A stretch of 64,000 nt of DNA, taken from contig NC_050467.1 in assembly GCF_013373865.1 (NCBI RefSeq), positions 30,604,890 to 30,668,889 of the forward strand, written 5' to 3'. A program made the position numbers and the translations under genes. A model generated the notes under the pieces. That model was given only the letters and a program-made list of their open reading frames with translations. It had not been told where the DNA came from and did no database searches. Source of the DNA: Monomorium pharaonis. Taxonomy: Eukaryota > Arthropoda > Insecta > Hymenoptera > Formicidae. Shown here in pieces: positions 52,209 to 61,924 of this stretch (within the stretch, counting starts at the first letter, position 1; every line of letters begins with the position of its first letter).

Positions 52209-52872
52209 TTATTCTCTATCATAAATTTTATCTATCCAATTAACTAGAGTTTTTAAAAACATGTCGTACTCCCAGTCTCGTTCTATTTCGCCTTCTTCGA
52301 CTTCTTCATCTCCAAACAAATACCTCAAATCAAATAGTCGAAGAGATCGTACTCGTCTTCGTCCTCGCCTTTTCTCTCCTCTCGCCATAACCACTCATTA
52401 TACAGCCGCGTGAAGTCTCGCGTGTTTTGTACTTTTAATTGGTGAGAGGCCACGTAACCGCGGACGTTGACTATCGTGCGCCCGGTGACGAGTCCGCAAC
52501 GGTAACACTAAAAAAAATTACATGTAAAAAATATAAAATTATCAATTACAAAAACACAACGTATTTGTAGAAAAAGGGTACTTACAATGCTAGCAGGTAT
52601 GCGCACGTATGCGTTCCTGCTGAGGCGCGAAAACGTCTTTGGGTGGCGCTTTGCTGTGCGCATCGCCTGCTGGCTTCTTACAGGGATAAATCCCAGCGCT
52701 GGCATGTTGGGCGGTGCTATTCTTGTTTCTTTAAATATGAACTGTAAAAAAATTAAAAAATATTAATATAAATTAATATAAATTAATATAAATTAATATA
52801 AAATAACATAAGAATAAGTAGTATAAAAATACTTACTATTCGAACAGTGTTATGCGGACCGAACGCTGCCAT
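52209..52872 (-). pseudogene. Three-exon small gene of the outer Polinton, one frame break
   Basis: Exon 1 52872-52837 (36 nt, MAAFGPHNTVRI, donor GTAAGT), exon 2 52741-52586 (156 nt, acceptor TTTACAG, donor GTAAGT), exon 3 from 52507 (acceptor TTTTTTAG). Introns are phase 0. Exon 3 has TIVNVRGYVASHQLKVQNTR, a TGA in the reading frame near 52330, and a further open part in another frame ending KTLVNWIDKIYDRE. Layout equals the genes at 36298 and 60341, and VRGYV plus an FD.R.LFG-like stretch suggest distant relation. No such gene sits here in the inner element. Confidence 0.6.
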
Positions 52873-53200
52873 CTTACTTGCACATTTTTTAAAATTTTTC
52901 GGCGAAGAGCGAATGCTTCACAGTTTGAAGTCAAACTGACAGTGCAGTCAGTCCGACTTCGAAGGCATTGTTTATGATTTTGGTACTTATTCCCACGCTG
53001 TGGAGATGCCACTTGAGCTTATTATCGATGCTCAAGTAAACTATCGCCCTTTGACGATTCACTCGTGGCTTGAAAACTATTTTCTTTCATAATGCTACCC
53101 GCACTGTTTTTTATAGCAAGTAATGAAAAATTACTAGGCAACACAAGCTTTGCGGAACTATTTACAGGCATGCAAAATCGCGCATCGCTCAGTAGCAAAC

Positions 53201-53479
53201 ATGTATCTCATACTGTCACATCCCTCTGATATTATAAATTTGAGTGCTGAGCAGTTACAATTCGTACCAAAGATCGTTCTGTTACGCGAGTGCGGCAACT
53301 ATATCGAACACGTGTGGGACAAGCTTCTGGAACATTTAAAAGCGGATCAAGAGGTTCAAAGCTATCGTCGCTGTAACGAGCATTACAATCAACCGTGGCA
53401 GCAAACGCACATCGACGGCCCCGCACCGTTGATCAAGAATTGTAGCGAATGTCAGCTTTCGCGACGAACAAATCGGTAA
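53201..53479 (+). CDS. Small conserved ORF of the outer Polinton (open)
   Basis: 92 aa from ATG 53201 (MYLILSHPSDIINLSAEQLQ) to a stop at 53477-53479. About 70 percent similar by eye to 31382-31642, including HRRC/YRRC, HIDGPAPLIKNC. One of few frames still open in the outer element, so it may be short enough to have escaped hits. Function unknown. Confidence 0.65.
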   Translation: MYLILSHPSDIINLSAEQLQFVPKIVLLRECGNYIEHVWDKLLEHLKADQEVQSYRRCNEHYNQPWQQTHIDGPAPLIKNCSECQLSRRTNR

Positions 53480-54136
53480 AAAGCGGCTGCGGTCATTTGT
53501 TGTATCGTGCGATAAACGCGCTTCCCTTCGAGTTACACATCGCTGGCTATCAGTTTTGCGGGCCGGGAACGCACTTGGTGCCGTGGTGGTTTTGCGTGCC
53601 GCGAACACGATATTGCGTATTCTCGAAGCAACGAGCTTGCCGACAGACACGCAGCGGACGAAATACTCGCCAACAAAGCACGAAAACGCGTAATCGCGAA
53701 AGATTCGGCTCTCGGAGAAAGAGTTGCCGCTGCTGCCGTCTGGGCAGCTATGAAAGCCAAGACAAAGATCGGTATGGGCGTAAAGAGCAAGAAGAAGAAG
53801 ACGACGACGAAGAAAAAAAAACGTATACTTCCGGCAGCAAAACGAGGCGGTGCATTACCGATTCTACCGATATTAGGCGCTTTCGGATCATTGATCGGCG
53901 GAGCGGCCGGCGTGGCAAAGGCGGTAATCGACAACAAAGCCATGCGACGTCAACTCGAGGAGCTGCAACGTCACAATCGCGCGATGGAAGGTCGCGGAGT
54001 GTATCTAGCCCCGTACAAAGGCGGGCGAGGGCTGTATCTCGCCCCGTACAAAGGCGGGCGAGGGCTGTATCTCGCCCTATACAAGTACGGAAAAGGCGTA
54101 AAAGCGAAAAGAAAAAATACTTTAAAGAGGCGTTAA
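53480..54136 (+). pseudogene. Outer PLA2-like minor capsid gene, broken
   Basis: Keeps INALPFELHIAGYQFCGPGT (calcium-loop-like motif) but loses about 30 nt and the frame right after it, before the His-Asp motif, whose codons are visible out of frame near 53595-53620. The basic and glycine-rich hydrophobic part is open at 53750-54136 (GGALPILPILGAFGSLIGGA) and ends in three copies of a GVYLAPYKGGRG-like unit; the inner copy has only one. Confidence 0.85.
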
Positions 54137-54153
54137 AAATACCCGTGGGTGCG

Positions 54154-54498
54154 ATGACAAACGTGCAATTACATCATTTGGCTATTCGTATGCGTATTCC
54201 ATATTTCAGAAGAGTGTTTATGCGTAACACGTTACCGATAAGCGGCGCGCGTCTAAATGAAAGCGGTATCGTAAACCTGGGCGATGCGGCGTGCCCCGGA
54301 ACTCACTGGGTAGTGTACGCAAAGAGAGACAATCACGTGATGTATTTCGATAGTTTCGGAAATCTTCGACCACCTAGAGAACTCGTACGATATTTCGGAG
54401 ACGGTGTGACAAAAATAGAATACAATCAAACGTCCTATCAAACCTACGATCAGAGCATCTGCGGACAACTTTGTCTGCTATTTTTACGCTCGATTTAA
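54154..54498 (+). CDS. PRO: Outer adenain-like protease (still open)
   Basis: About 114 aa from ATG 54154 (MTNVQLHHLAIRMRIPYFRR). Catalytic His in PGTHWVVYAK, Asp in MYFDSFGNLRPP and Cys in DQSICGQLCLLFL are all present. Shorter by a few residues at the start than the inner copy; a start further upstream is blocked. The open frame in a dead element may reflect its small size. Confidence 0.75.
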   Translation: MTNVQLHHLAIRMRIPYFRRVFMRNTLPISGARLNESGIVNLGDAACPGTHWVVYAKRDNHVMYFDSFGNLRPPRELVRYFGDGVTKIEYNQTSYQTYDQSICGQLCLLFLRSI

Positions 54499-54539
54499 AG
54501 ACTGACGTTGCGCTGTTTAAATTCAGTATTCGTTCAAAC

Positions 54540-55301
54540 ATGTCGCTGACGCTTACACTGAGAGCAGCATTCTGACAGCGAGGTACTCTTCCGCTATAGA
54601 GTTGAACGACGATGACTACGAGCTCGATCTAGCGATCTTTGAAACATATAATACGATGTCGAATGTGAATGCTTCGAACAATAAATTTTACTTTGGTAAA
54701 GACAACGTGGAGATTACGATTCCCGAGGGATCGTACGAGCTGCATGCCATAAACGAGTTTTTAAAACGCGAGATTTCACAAATACGCCCGCGACGCGACG
54801 AGGCTCGTTCAAACGTTACGCGCGGTGGCATCGCGATTAAAGACAATAATACTGGGGATGAAGACCCGATAACGATCCGCGCAAACTACAATACGATGAG
54901 ATGTGAGATCAGATGCGCATACAAAATAAATTTTGGTAAACCCAACAACATCGGCTCGCTGCTGGGATTCACGTCGAAGCGCATACTGGAACCGCGAAAA
55001 TGGCACGAGTCAGACGTGTCGATCAACATAATGAACGTGAACATTATCCGCATAGAGTGCAACGTGACCGCGGGCGCGCAACGACAAAAGCGTTCACGTG
55101 ATACACGAGTTTTCGCCGAACGTGCCACCTGGATATAAGATTTCGGAATGGCCGTCGCAGATCATTTACCTGCCGATCATCGTGCGGAGCGTTACAGATC
55201 TAACGATACGCGTCGTCGATCAGAACGGACGATTGCTTGATTTTCGAGGAGAAGAAATTAACGTCAGATTGCACGTGCGACGACGACGACTACAACGATA
55301 A
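54540..55301 (+). pseudogene. Outer penton-type minor capsid gene, broken
   Basis: Start codon and first residues at 54540 are followed by a deletion of about 10 nt, so the frame resumes at about 54585. The main part 54602-55085 keeps TIPEGSYELHAINEFLKREI and NNIGSLLGFTSKRILEPRKW. A frameshift near 55085 moves the C-terminus (YKISEWPSQIIYLPIIVRSV, LDFRGEEINVRLHVRRRR) to another frame ending 55301. Confidence 0.85.
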
Positions 55302-55328
55302 CGTGAACGTGAACTGCTTGTACTAAAC

Positions 55329-55514
55329 GTGTCGGAACGCGCGACAAAAATAAATACAAACATCTTTACAACGAAAACATCAACTTTACAACAGTCATCC
55401 GATATTCCTGCTATACCTTTCGATAATATTCAATCATCCAGTTGTTCCAAGAAAAAGCTCACCGCGTCGAACGTTGAATTTTTGAAATCTCTGGGATTTG
55501 CGGTGCGACAATGA
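55329..55514 (+). CDS. Outer 61-aa ORF between penton and capsid genes
   Basis: Starts MSERATKINTNIFTTKTSTL and ends SKKKLTASNVEFLKSLGFAV-R-Q. The last 20 residues match the inner 58-aa ORF. Its stop overlaps the major capsid start by four bases (ATGA type). Confidence 0.65.
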   Translation: MSERATKINTNIFTTKTSTLQQSSDIPAIPFDNIQSSSCSKKKLTASNVEFLKSLGFAVRQ

Positions 55515-56710
55515 CAGACATTTTAAACGTCAAAGACGAGCCGATCTTTGACGATCGCATCGTCAAGATCGAGACTCACACGTACCATCCGTTCGCCAAA
55601 ACAACGTTCGAACACAGAGACGAGATAAGAATACCTATACAACAGCAAGTTTTATACACGTTGCCATCTCAAAGTTTTCTATACGTTGAGGGAAAACTTA
55701 TGATAAAAAAACCAGTTGCGGGGTCTGATGTGATATTGGGAAATAATTGCATCGCGTTCATGTTCGATGAGATTCGATACGAGCTCGACGGTGTAGAGAT
55801 TGATCGCAACAGGAACGTCGGAATAATCAGCTCGCTCAAGAACTATGTAACTATGTCATCCGATAGAATTATGATTGCGAGTAACGCTGGCTGAGATCCG
55901 TGGAATCTTACGAACGGATACTTTAATTTTTGCGTACCGTTCAACATGCTACTGGGATTTTGTGAAGATCACAGACGCGTGGTGATTAACGCTCGTCACG
56001 AATTGATTTTGATACGCGCGTGCAACGATAACAATTGTCTAGTTGGCGATCCGGCGCGGGAGCCGGAAATTGAATTATTCAAAGTACAGTGGCAAATGCC
56101 ACACGTCCTGCTGAACGAGATAAATAAACTGGCGATGCTGCGTGCTCTGGAAAGCGGACGATACCTGAGCATGGCTTTTCGTTCGTGGGATCTATACGAG
56201 TTTCCGCTACTGCAGCGCACGACCAAACATTCGTGGGCCATCAAGACCGCTACTCAGCTCGAGAAGCTGCGGTACATCATCTTTGCTCTGCAGGCTGGTC
56301 GGAAGAACGTTATGCTCGAGGATACGAGCCGATTCGATCATTGTAAACTGACGAACGTGAAACTGTATCTAAACTTGGAATGTTATCCGTACGACGATAT
56401 GAATTTGGATTTCGATAAAAACAGATGGTCGATTCTCTACGACACATACGTACGTTTCTGTAAAACCTATTACGGATACGATTATCTCGAGCCGAATCAA
56501 ACTGTTGCGAATTTTCGGCAAAAACGTCCATTCGTAATTATCGATTGTTCTCGACAAAATGAATCGGTCAAGAGCGCAACCGTGGACGTGCGCTTAGAGT
56601 TTGAATGGAAAGAAAATTTGCCCGCAAGTACCACCGCGTACTGCCTCATCATACACGATTGCGTGGTTCAGTACAATCCGTTGACAAATGTTGTGCGGAA
56701 GATCACCTAA
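55511..56710 (+). pseudogene. MCP: Outer major capsid gene, one stop codon
   Basis: 399 codons, about 70 percent identical by eye to 33609-34811. Starts MTDILNVKDEPIFDDRIVKI. A single in-frame TGA at 55892-55894 interrupts it where the inner copy has WEF; the rest (55946-56710) is in the same frame and open to KITstop. The lesion truncates the protein within the first jelly-roll. Confidence 0.9.
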
Positions 56711-56827
56711 GAACGTTGTCTCGCTTTACATTATTAAAGGAGAGGGGGTGGAAATGAGACTATATATAAACTTACGATGCGCCAAAAGTTGAGGGCAGTC
56801 TTCTCAATTATTGATAGAGAGCTCATC

Positions 56828-57322
56828 ATGTCTATACCAAAGTTCGTGGACCTGCAAGGTTTTATCGTTGGAAGAAAGTTTATCGTTAAGGAGTTTGCTG
56901 CTCTCAGAGATGGATTCATTCTCTCGCATTACATTTTTCAAAATCCCGTGCCGCGGCATCGACTCAATAACGCAGACAAACGTCAAGCATCGTGGTTGCT
57001 TACGCATCATCACGGATTACGATGGAACAGCGGAACGATTCCATACAGCAGAGCTAAGAAATTGATTGCAACGACGCTGACTAGGAACGAAACACCGCCC
57101 GTCGTATACGTCAAGGGACACGAGTAACAAGAATGGCTGCGGAATTTGCTTCTGGATGACACGAAAGAAGACATATACGTTGAAAATGTCGAGGCACATT
57201 ATGAAGATATAAGATCTTTAAACGAGATGGACGTAACGCATACTTTACGTTGTGCACGGCATTCAAAAAATTGCGCTTTACAAATTGTATTTAAAATATT
57301 CAATTGGTGGCATTGTCATTAA
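56828..57322 (+). pseudogene. Outer copy of the 34838-type gene, one stop codon
   Basis: Starts MSIPKFVDLQGFIVGRKFIV. Conserved ASWLLTHHHGLRWNSGTIPY and VVYVKGHE, then a TAA at 57125-57127 where the inner copy continues with Lys. The remainder continues in frame to HSKNCALQIVFKIFNWW near 57310. Comparison fixes the true start of the inner gene at 34874. Confidence 0.85.
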
Positions 57323-58500
57323 TAAACATGCGTTTTTTTTTTAAATATAGTGTTTTTTTTTCTTATTACCTGTTCGAGACTATAACAGTTACTTTAGAAT
57401 TTTAACTTTTTTTTTTTGCTCTGTTTTATCCGCGAGTAGTGAGAGCTGCTGACAGCCATCGAGCTCCTTATAGTTCATTTCTTCGATGCACCTAGTCGCG
57501 CGGCGCTGTCACTAGTTCCTCACGCGCACGTTTTTCGTTTGCTCGCATCGTGGTAACTATGCAAATAAACATGCCCAAAAAGGGGCACGTCAAAATCAAT
57601 GCCCAAATAAGTCTCGAAATCCGTTCCCTACCGCTCCTATTTTCGCCTCCGATTGTAATTGTTTTACGATGCAAAATTCGCCAGTCTCTCGCAGCCCGGC
57701 ACCGACATTAGATCGTCCCGCAGATCTCTTCTGTCTTCCGCCAATCCTAGCTGCGGGGATTCACTTCCGTTTCTTCCCTATCATTTGCGCCATGATAGTG
57801 CGATTGAATTATTTTTCCCGTCAACCAACGTTGATTAATTCTTTAGTTTTGTATTCGTGTGAATGTGTGAGTGCATCACGTTAATGCGCGGGTGGGCGTA
57901 TCTTTCCCGCGAATGTCCTCTGCCTCGTGCACAAGATCTCCGTCGGATCGCGCGCAAGATTTCCGGATTCGCGAGAGCTTCGATTTCGAAGCTCTTCAAG
58001 ATTTCCGCGTCGATTAGGCAGCGTAATATCAGGGCGTATCAAGATTTCCGAAAACTTCTAAAAGATACGGTTCGCCCCTCGCTCCGAACGTTCGTTTGTA
58101 AATAAATAATTAAGTGTGAGTGACACAAACGCCTCCTTGTTCTTCCTATCACCTCCCGTGAATCTACCGCATTCCTCACCACTCGCTTCGCGTCTCTATC
58201 GGGACGGATCCCGGTATTCTCTCCGTGCGATCGAGTTTACCCTAGACACGCACAAACATTACCCCTGTCTCTTATTAACCCTATTAACCCTGTCGGAATC
58301 TGTTTACGTTATTTTTAACGTTCTTTTAGCGTTTTCTAACGTTTGAATCGGAACGTGTTACGACATGTTCGAGATTATTCCCTAAAGGGAAGATATTCAA
58401 CGTTGCTTCCCCCTCTACTCGAAGAAATTTCCCCTCTATCGTAACTCATAAGTCGAACCATTTCTTCGTACGATCAGTATTGCGTCAGCCGCTGGAACAA
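57323..58500. other. Unassigned segment of the outer Polinton
   Basis: No gene or clear repeat recognised. 57480-58110 is moderately GC-rich with CpG (TTCGCGAGAGCTTCGATTTC near 57970); short frames here have no family features. It may be an old insertion, because the inner copy has only about 900 bp between the corresponding genes. Confidence 0.4.
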
Positions 58501-58501
58501 A

Positions 58502-59222
58502 ATGTTCTCCGCCAAAGAAAGTAACAGTGGTACGAAGCGTTGCTACGATACTATGTCGTGTGAGAAGAAATGCGACGCGTAAGTTTGACTTCTTTAAATT
58601 CTTTTTATTTTTCAACTTTTATATTATTACTTTTATATTTTATTATTATTATATTATTTTTTATACAGTATGTCGGAGCGTCGCGCGGTTCGCGTACTAA
58701 GCAGACGATACGCGCTTGCGAGTACGGGGTACAAATATCTCGAGATTGGCATCAACGTTGGTCCACCGAGTTACGTGAAAATCGTCATAGGAGATCATCG
58801 GGGGAACGACCTTATAATGTCTCTCGAAACATGGAAGGGACTTTACAAACAGCGACAAAACGTTCTGAATCTCCTTCGCACCGACTATAAGGACTTGTAC
58901 AATTTTATTAGCGTTGGATTGCTAACAGCCAGAATTTGCATAATCAGTGACTTTAACTTTATACGTTTGGAATCACAAAACGTACGCATGATAATGACAG
59001 AGTCGACCGTACATCGTATGTTCGATCTGGACAGTTGTGTAGATTTAATGTTCGATCGACTAATTAAAATTATTGATAATGTTGATACGCAGTTTAGGCA
59101 ATTCTCTAATATTGCATCCACCATAACGAACCCCGTTTAAGTATCTAACGCAATATGCGCGAGCAGCGTCTTTAATGAACATCGGCTTCTCGATTGTGAG
59201 CTTTTGGCTTTAGTATTTAGTA
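58502..59222 (+). pseudogene. Two-exon conserved Polinton gene (copy 2), 3' end decayed
   Basis: Exon 1 58502-58578 (MFSAKESNSGTKRCYDTMSC, donor GTAAGT), exon 2 from 58669 (acceptor ATACAG), frame kept. Conserved: SRRYALASTGYKYLEIGINV, VKIVIGDHRGNDLIMSLETW, MIMTESTVHRMFDLDSCVDL. A stop at 59138-59140 comes early; related sequence (LLDCELLAL) continues to about 59222 in another frame. In the inner element the gene is at the opposite, polymerase-side end. Transcribed toward the nearest inverted repeat in both. Confidence 0.75.
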
Positions 59223-59329
59223 TGTAAGAGAAAAATTATTATACCGCTTTATATGTATAAATTAAACATTAAAAAAATAAAAACTTGTTATTTATTTTTT
59301 CTTTATTTTATATACCTCTTTTCCTTAAT

Positions 59330-59655
59330 AGAAATATCACAATGCAAGCGAGAGCGCACGCGATGAGAGATAGTGAAAAACGTGTAAAGATGGCGGCGTA
59401 CGGGCAGGAGCGAGAGCGCACGAGAATACGTACGCGATGTGGGTAGTATGCGATGAGTGTGAGCGAGAGCATGCAAGAAATAAGTGCGAGTGAGAGTGTG
59501 CGATGAGTGCGAGCGAGAGCGTGTGATGGGTAGGAACGATGAGTGTGAGTGAGAGCGTGCGATAGGTAGGAATGATGTGTGTGAGTGAGAGACTATGAGG
59601 AATGAGTTTCGTTTGAGAGCGTGCGAAGGATAGGAACGACGAATGTGAATAAGGG
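59330..59655. repeat. GA-rich degenerate repeat beside the outer right end
   Basis: Units such as GAGTGTGAGTGAGAGCGTGC and GATGAGTGCGAGCGAGAGCG, the reverse complement of the CTCTCGCTCCC type at 36890-37270. It separates the two-exon gene from the right inverted repeat. Confidence 0.75.
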
Positions 59656-59668
59656 TATAAGGGTATAA

Positions 59669-59877
59669 GTAGGTATAAGAGGCCGGTATCGCTCCATGGG
59701 GCAACGAGCGGGGTGCGGGGCGCGGGGGATATTTGTAGGCCCGGGGGATGACGTCACGCGGAAGCGGGGGAAGAACCGGACCGCATAAGGGTCCGTTTGG
59801 GGTGGGAGGGGGAAGAGACCGCAATAAAACCCTGCCCTAGATACTTGTCAGCAAGGTGTCTCATTAGGAAACGACCT
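59669..59877 (-). repeat. Right terminal inverted repeat of the outer Polinton
   Basis: Reverse complement of 11229-11438 with some differences. TGACGTCA at 59749-59756. The distal part (59815-59975) recurs as a diverged tandem unit at 59990-60170 (CCGCAATAAAACCCTGCCCT versus TGCAATAAAACCTGCTCT; TTATTAGGAAAACGATTTTT in both), so the true end may lie further right. Confidence 0.72.
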
Positions 59878-59989
59878 TAGATCAGTATCGATAATCTTTA
59901 TTAGGAAAACGATTTTTCGGGCTGCCGTTTATCTAATATTGTTTCCCTCGTCGGTGCCGATTTTTTCACAATAAGCACCTTTTTCTCCT

Positions 59990-60170
59990 TTGGGGAAGGA
60001 GCTGCAATAAAACCTGCTCTAGATACTTGGCACTCATTAGAAAACAACCGTATAAATGTCAATGTGATATTTTTATTAGGAAACCGATTTTTGCTGCTGT
60101 TACTTTCCTAATATTTTTTTGCCAAAGAAAGAAACTTTAATGTCTCGTCGGCGCTAAATTTTTATTGTGG
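59990..60170. repeat. Second, diverged unit of the outer terminal repeat
   Basis: Tandem relative of 59815-59975 sharing CTAGATACTTG, CTCATTAG, TTATTAGGAAA.CGATTTTT and CGTCGG. Parts also resemble 11170-11228. It shows the terminus was duplicated. Confidence 0.6.
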
Positions 60171-60340
60171 CATCATTTCCTTCTATTGTCATGACCCTTG
60201 GATACTTCTGTCTGCGGGAAGGTACATAGTAGTGTAGGAGATGAATATGATGTCACATAGAGAGTAGGGATGCATTTTCCCGTATTTTTGGAGACCGCAG
60301 TAAGTTTCGTTTTGTCGAATCTCTTCAGTATAGTTTCAAG

Positions 60341-60886
60341 ATGCAACCGGTAACAATTGAATATCCTACTCAAGGTGTAAGTATAAGTGTTAGTGCAAGT
60401 GTATGTGCAGTGCAATGTGTAAACAAGTAAATAATAATATTTTTTTTTAATACGTGTACGTAGACGGGACGCCGCAGCAGCGGATCTTACTCTACAATAG
60501 ACTAGATGTAGAGATACCTAGTAGCAGCAGCACTGTTACAACCATTCCCCTAGGAGGAGGCGGATTGATTTCCATTCGCGAGCCTATAGGGCAACAAGTA
60601 AGTTTTAATATATATATTTAAAAAGTATATGTAATTAAATATAAAACAATTTTTAAAAAATATAATTTTTTAGCGTACAATTTATCCTGAAGATATCCGT
60701 ATACGCGGATACATTAATGTAAAAGAAAAATTCTGGAAAAGATATTTTCGAAATAACAACAGACAATGGAACGATGATTTTCTTGACCACTCGTATGGAC
60801 AGTTTGGAATGGCGGACGTGTTTGACTTGCGGCGTCTATTTGACATGATACCGCTCATGGATCCAGACCAAGAGTTCTGGATTTAA
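60341..60886 (+). pseudogene. Three-exon small gene (second copy), damaged acceptor
   Basis: Exon 1 60341-60376 (36 nt, MQPVTIEYPTQG, donor GTAAGT), exon 2 60451-60597 (147 nt, donor GTAAGT), exon 3 60674-60886 (acceptor TTTTTAG). The exon 2 acceptor reads TTTTTTTAA instead of ...AG, so splicing is probably lost. All exons are open; exon 3 has EDIRIRGYINVKEKFWKR, YGQFGMADVFDLRRLFDM. Closely related to 36298-36831. It lies outside the outer right inverted repeat, so it belongs to another Polinton or marks a duplicated end. 60887-61158 has no gene. Confidence 0.72.
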
Positions 60887-61158
60887 TTATTAAAATATTT
60901 GTTATATTTTTATAAATATGTATTAATGTACTAATATGTACTAATATATAGAACAATAATAAATGTATTTTTGTTCTTATATATTTTTTGATTTTCCTTT
61001 CACACTTTCCCATCCCTCACAATACTATCCTTGCATGCGCACAGTCAAGCCTGCTCGTTTCAGGATGGGGGTATAGGCATACGTAGAAAAGAAAAAACGG
61101 AGACGTTGAAAAGGGACGGACGATATAACAGGTATTTTCTTCTCTCCCACACACAGGT

Positions 61159-61560
61159 GTGCCTTACCCCCCACTCTTGAAATTTGGGACAATCCTCGGT
61201 CTAGAACTAGATATACTATGTCTATGCGCCCAATACTATCCTCCCACCCGTCGCGGTACCTACCTATCCTCTCGTTCTTTCTCTTTCATGCACTCCCTTC
61301 TCTCACTCTTTCGTGCGCTCTCCTTCTCTCGCTTTTTCAAAATCGTATGTTCTCGCTCCCACCCATCACGATGTTATTCTCGCTCTAACTCCCACCCATC
61401 TCAGTTATCCTATTCTCTCACTCCCACTATCATGGTACTATTTTCGCTCTAACTCCCACCCGTCTGGGATACTATTCTCTCGCTCCCACCTATCGCGGTA
61501 ATATCCTATTCACCTATATATGTAATGGTTATATTATCCCTTATTTTAAAATAACGCGTT
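61159..61560. repeat. CT-rich degenerate repeat after the second three-exon gene
   Basis: Repeats of CTCTAACTCCCACCCATC / CTCGCTCCCACCCATCACG, like 36890-37270 in the inner element at the same place. No inverted repeat follows it. 61561-61924 is AT-rich then a GC-rich stretch with GACGACGACGACCCGG, no gene seen. Confidence 0.7.
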
Positions 61561-61924
61561 ATATAAGTAAATAAATATTTGTGATTTATTTTTTATAATA
61601 TTTATATCTTATTTGTATTTTATAATTACAATTACAAATAATTACATAATAAAATATATAAAAATATTTGTGTTTATGTGTATATTTACATAATTGAAAT
61701 TTATTAAAAGCAATAAGTTTATAACACATAAGTTTTTACTGGTTAAAAAATATTTATCACTATTAAATAATAAAATTAAATTAAATCAATGGCGGGCCCC
61801 AGCGTCTGCTTGAAGGTAACTCTCCACGGCAGCGACCCGACGCGTCGCGACGGCTGTTTGAAGGCACCCCTTACGACGACGACGACCCGGCGGATTCTTA
61901 AAAACAGCACTGAATTGTGTGTTT

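Noticed and set aside
57863..58105. 80-aa ORF in the unassigned outer segment
   Set aside because: No conservation in the inner element and no motif; kept as unassigned sequence.
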